Positions 5,922-5,940 of a stretch of 5,940 nucleotides of DNA are shown here, one piece after another. The position numbers and the translations under genes were made by a program. A model generated the notes under the pieces. It was not told where the DNA came from. It did not search any database and saw only the letters and a program-made list of their open reading frames with translations. Each line of letters begins with the position of its first letter. The stretch's first letter is position 1. This stretch comes from Desulfobacteraceae bacterium (GTDB lineage: Bacteria > Desulfobacterota > Desulfobacteria > Desulfobacterales > Desulfosarcinaceae), in assembly GCA_027031325.1 (NCBI GenBank), contig JALVRI010000211.1, positions 1 to 5,940 of the forward strand, in the 5' to 3' direction.

Positions 5922-5940
5922 GCTACTTTTAAAAATTCCA

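Overview
The window is G+C-rich, gene-dense bacterial chromosome carrying ordinary core genes. The gene set fits a Gram-negative bacterium: apolipoprotein N-acyltransferase, RF2 with its programmed frameshift, and an exported ThiY-type binding protein. The lnt-prfB linkage and the look of the intergenic element at about 1131-1320 suggest a delta-proteobacterium (Desulfobacterota, Desulfobacterales-like). That placement is inference from memory, not from a search.

Layout. Plus strand, left edge: the last 41 codons of an ABC-transporter permease (1-126), then an exported NMT1/THI5-like substrate-binding protein (177-1118). Together they look like ThiX and ThiY of a thiamine-pyrimidine-precursor importer. 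Between 1119 and 1362 lies a non-coding gap between convergent genes. It holds an imperfect inverted repeat and probably a dispersed repeat element. Minus strand, read right to left: a single-domain receiver protein with a degenerate phosphorylation site (5532-5921), a 143-base gap, lnt (3793-5388), a 90-base gap with a perfect palindrome, prfB with a +1 programmed frameshift (2604-3702), an HD-domain phosphohydrolase (2013-2597), and thiE (1363-2016). The prfB-HD gap is 6 bases and HD-thiE overlap by 4 bases, so these three are very probably co-transcribed, perhaps with lnt.

How the genes relate. The importer and thiE meet tail to tail. Both concern the pyrimidine side of thiamine: uptake of a precursor, and the joining of pyrimidine and thiazole halves. 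lnt (lipoprotein maturation) and prfB (UGA/UAA termination) are housekeeping genes. No TPP riboswitch is visible in the window.

I found no convincing new multi-gene system. The points most worth a second look are the intergenic inverted-repeat element, the receiver domain with Glu in place of the phospho-acceptor Asp and His in its acidic pair, and the prfB recoding site, which simple ORF calling misses.
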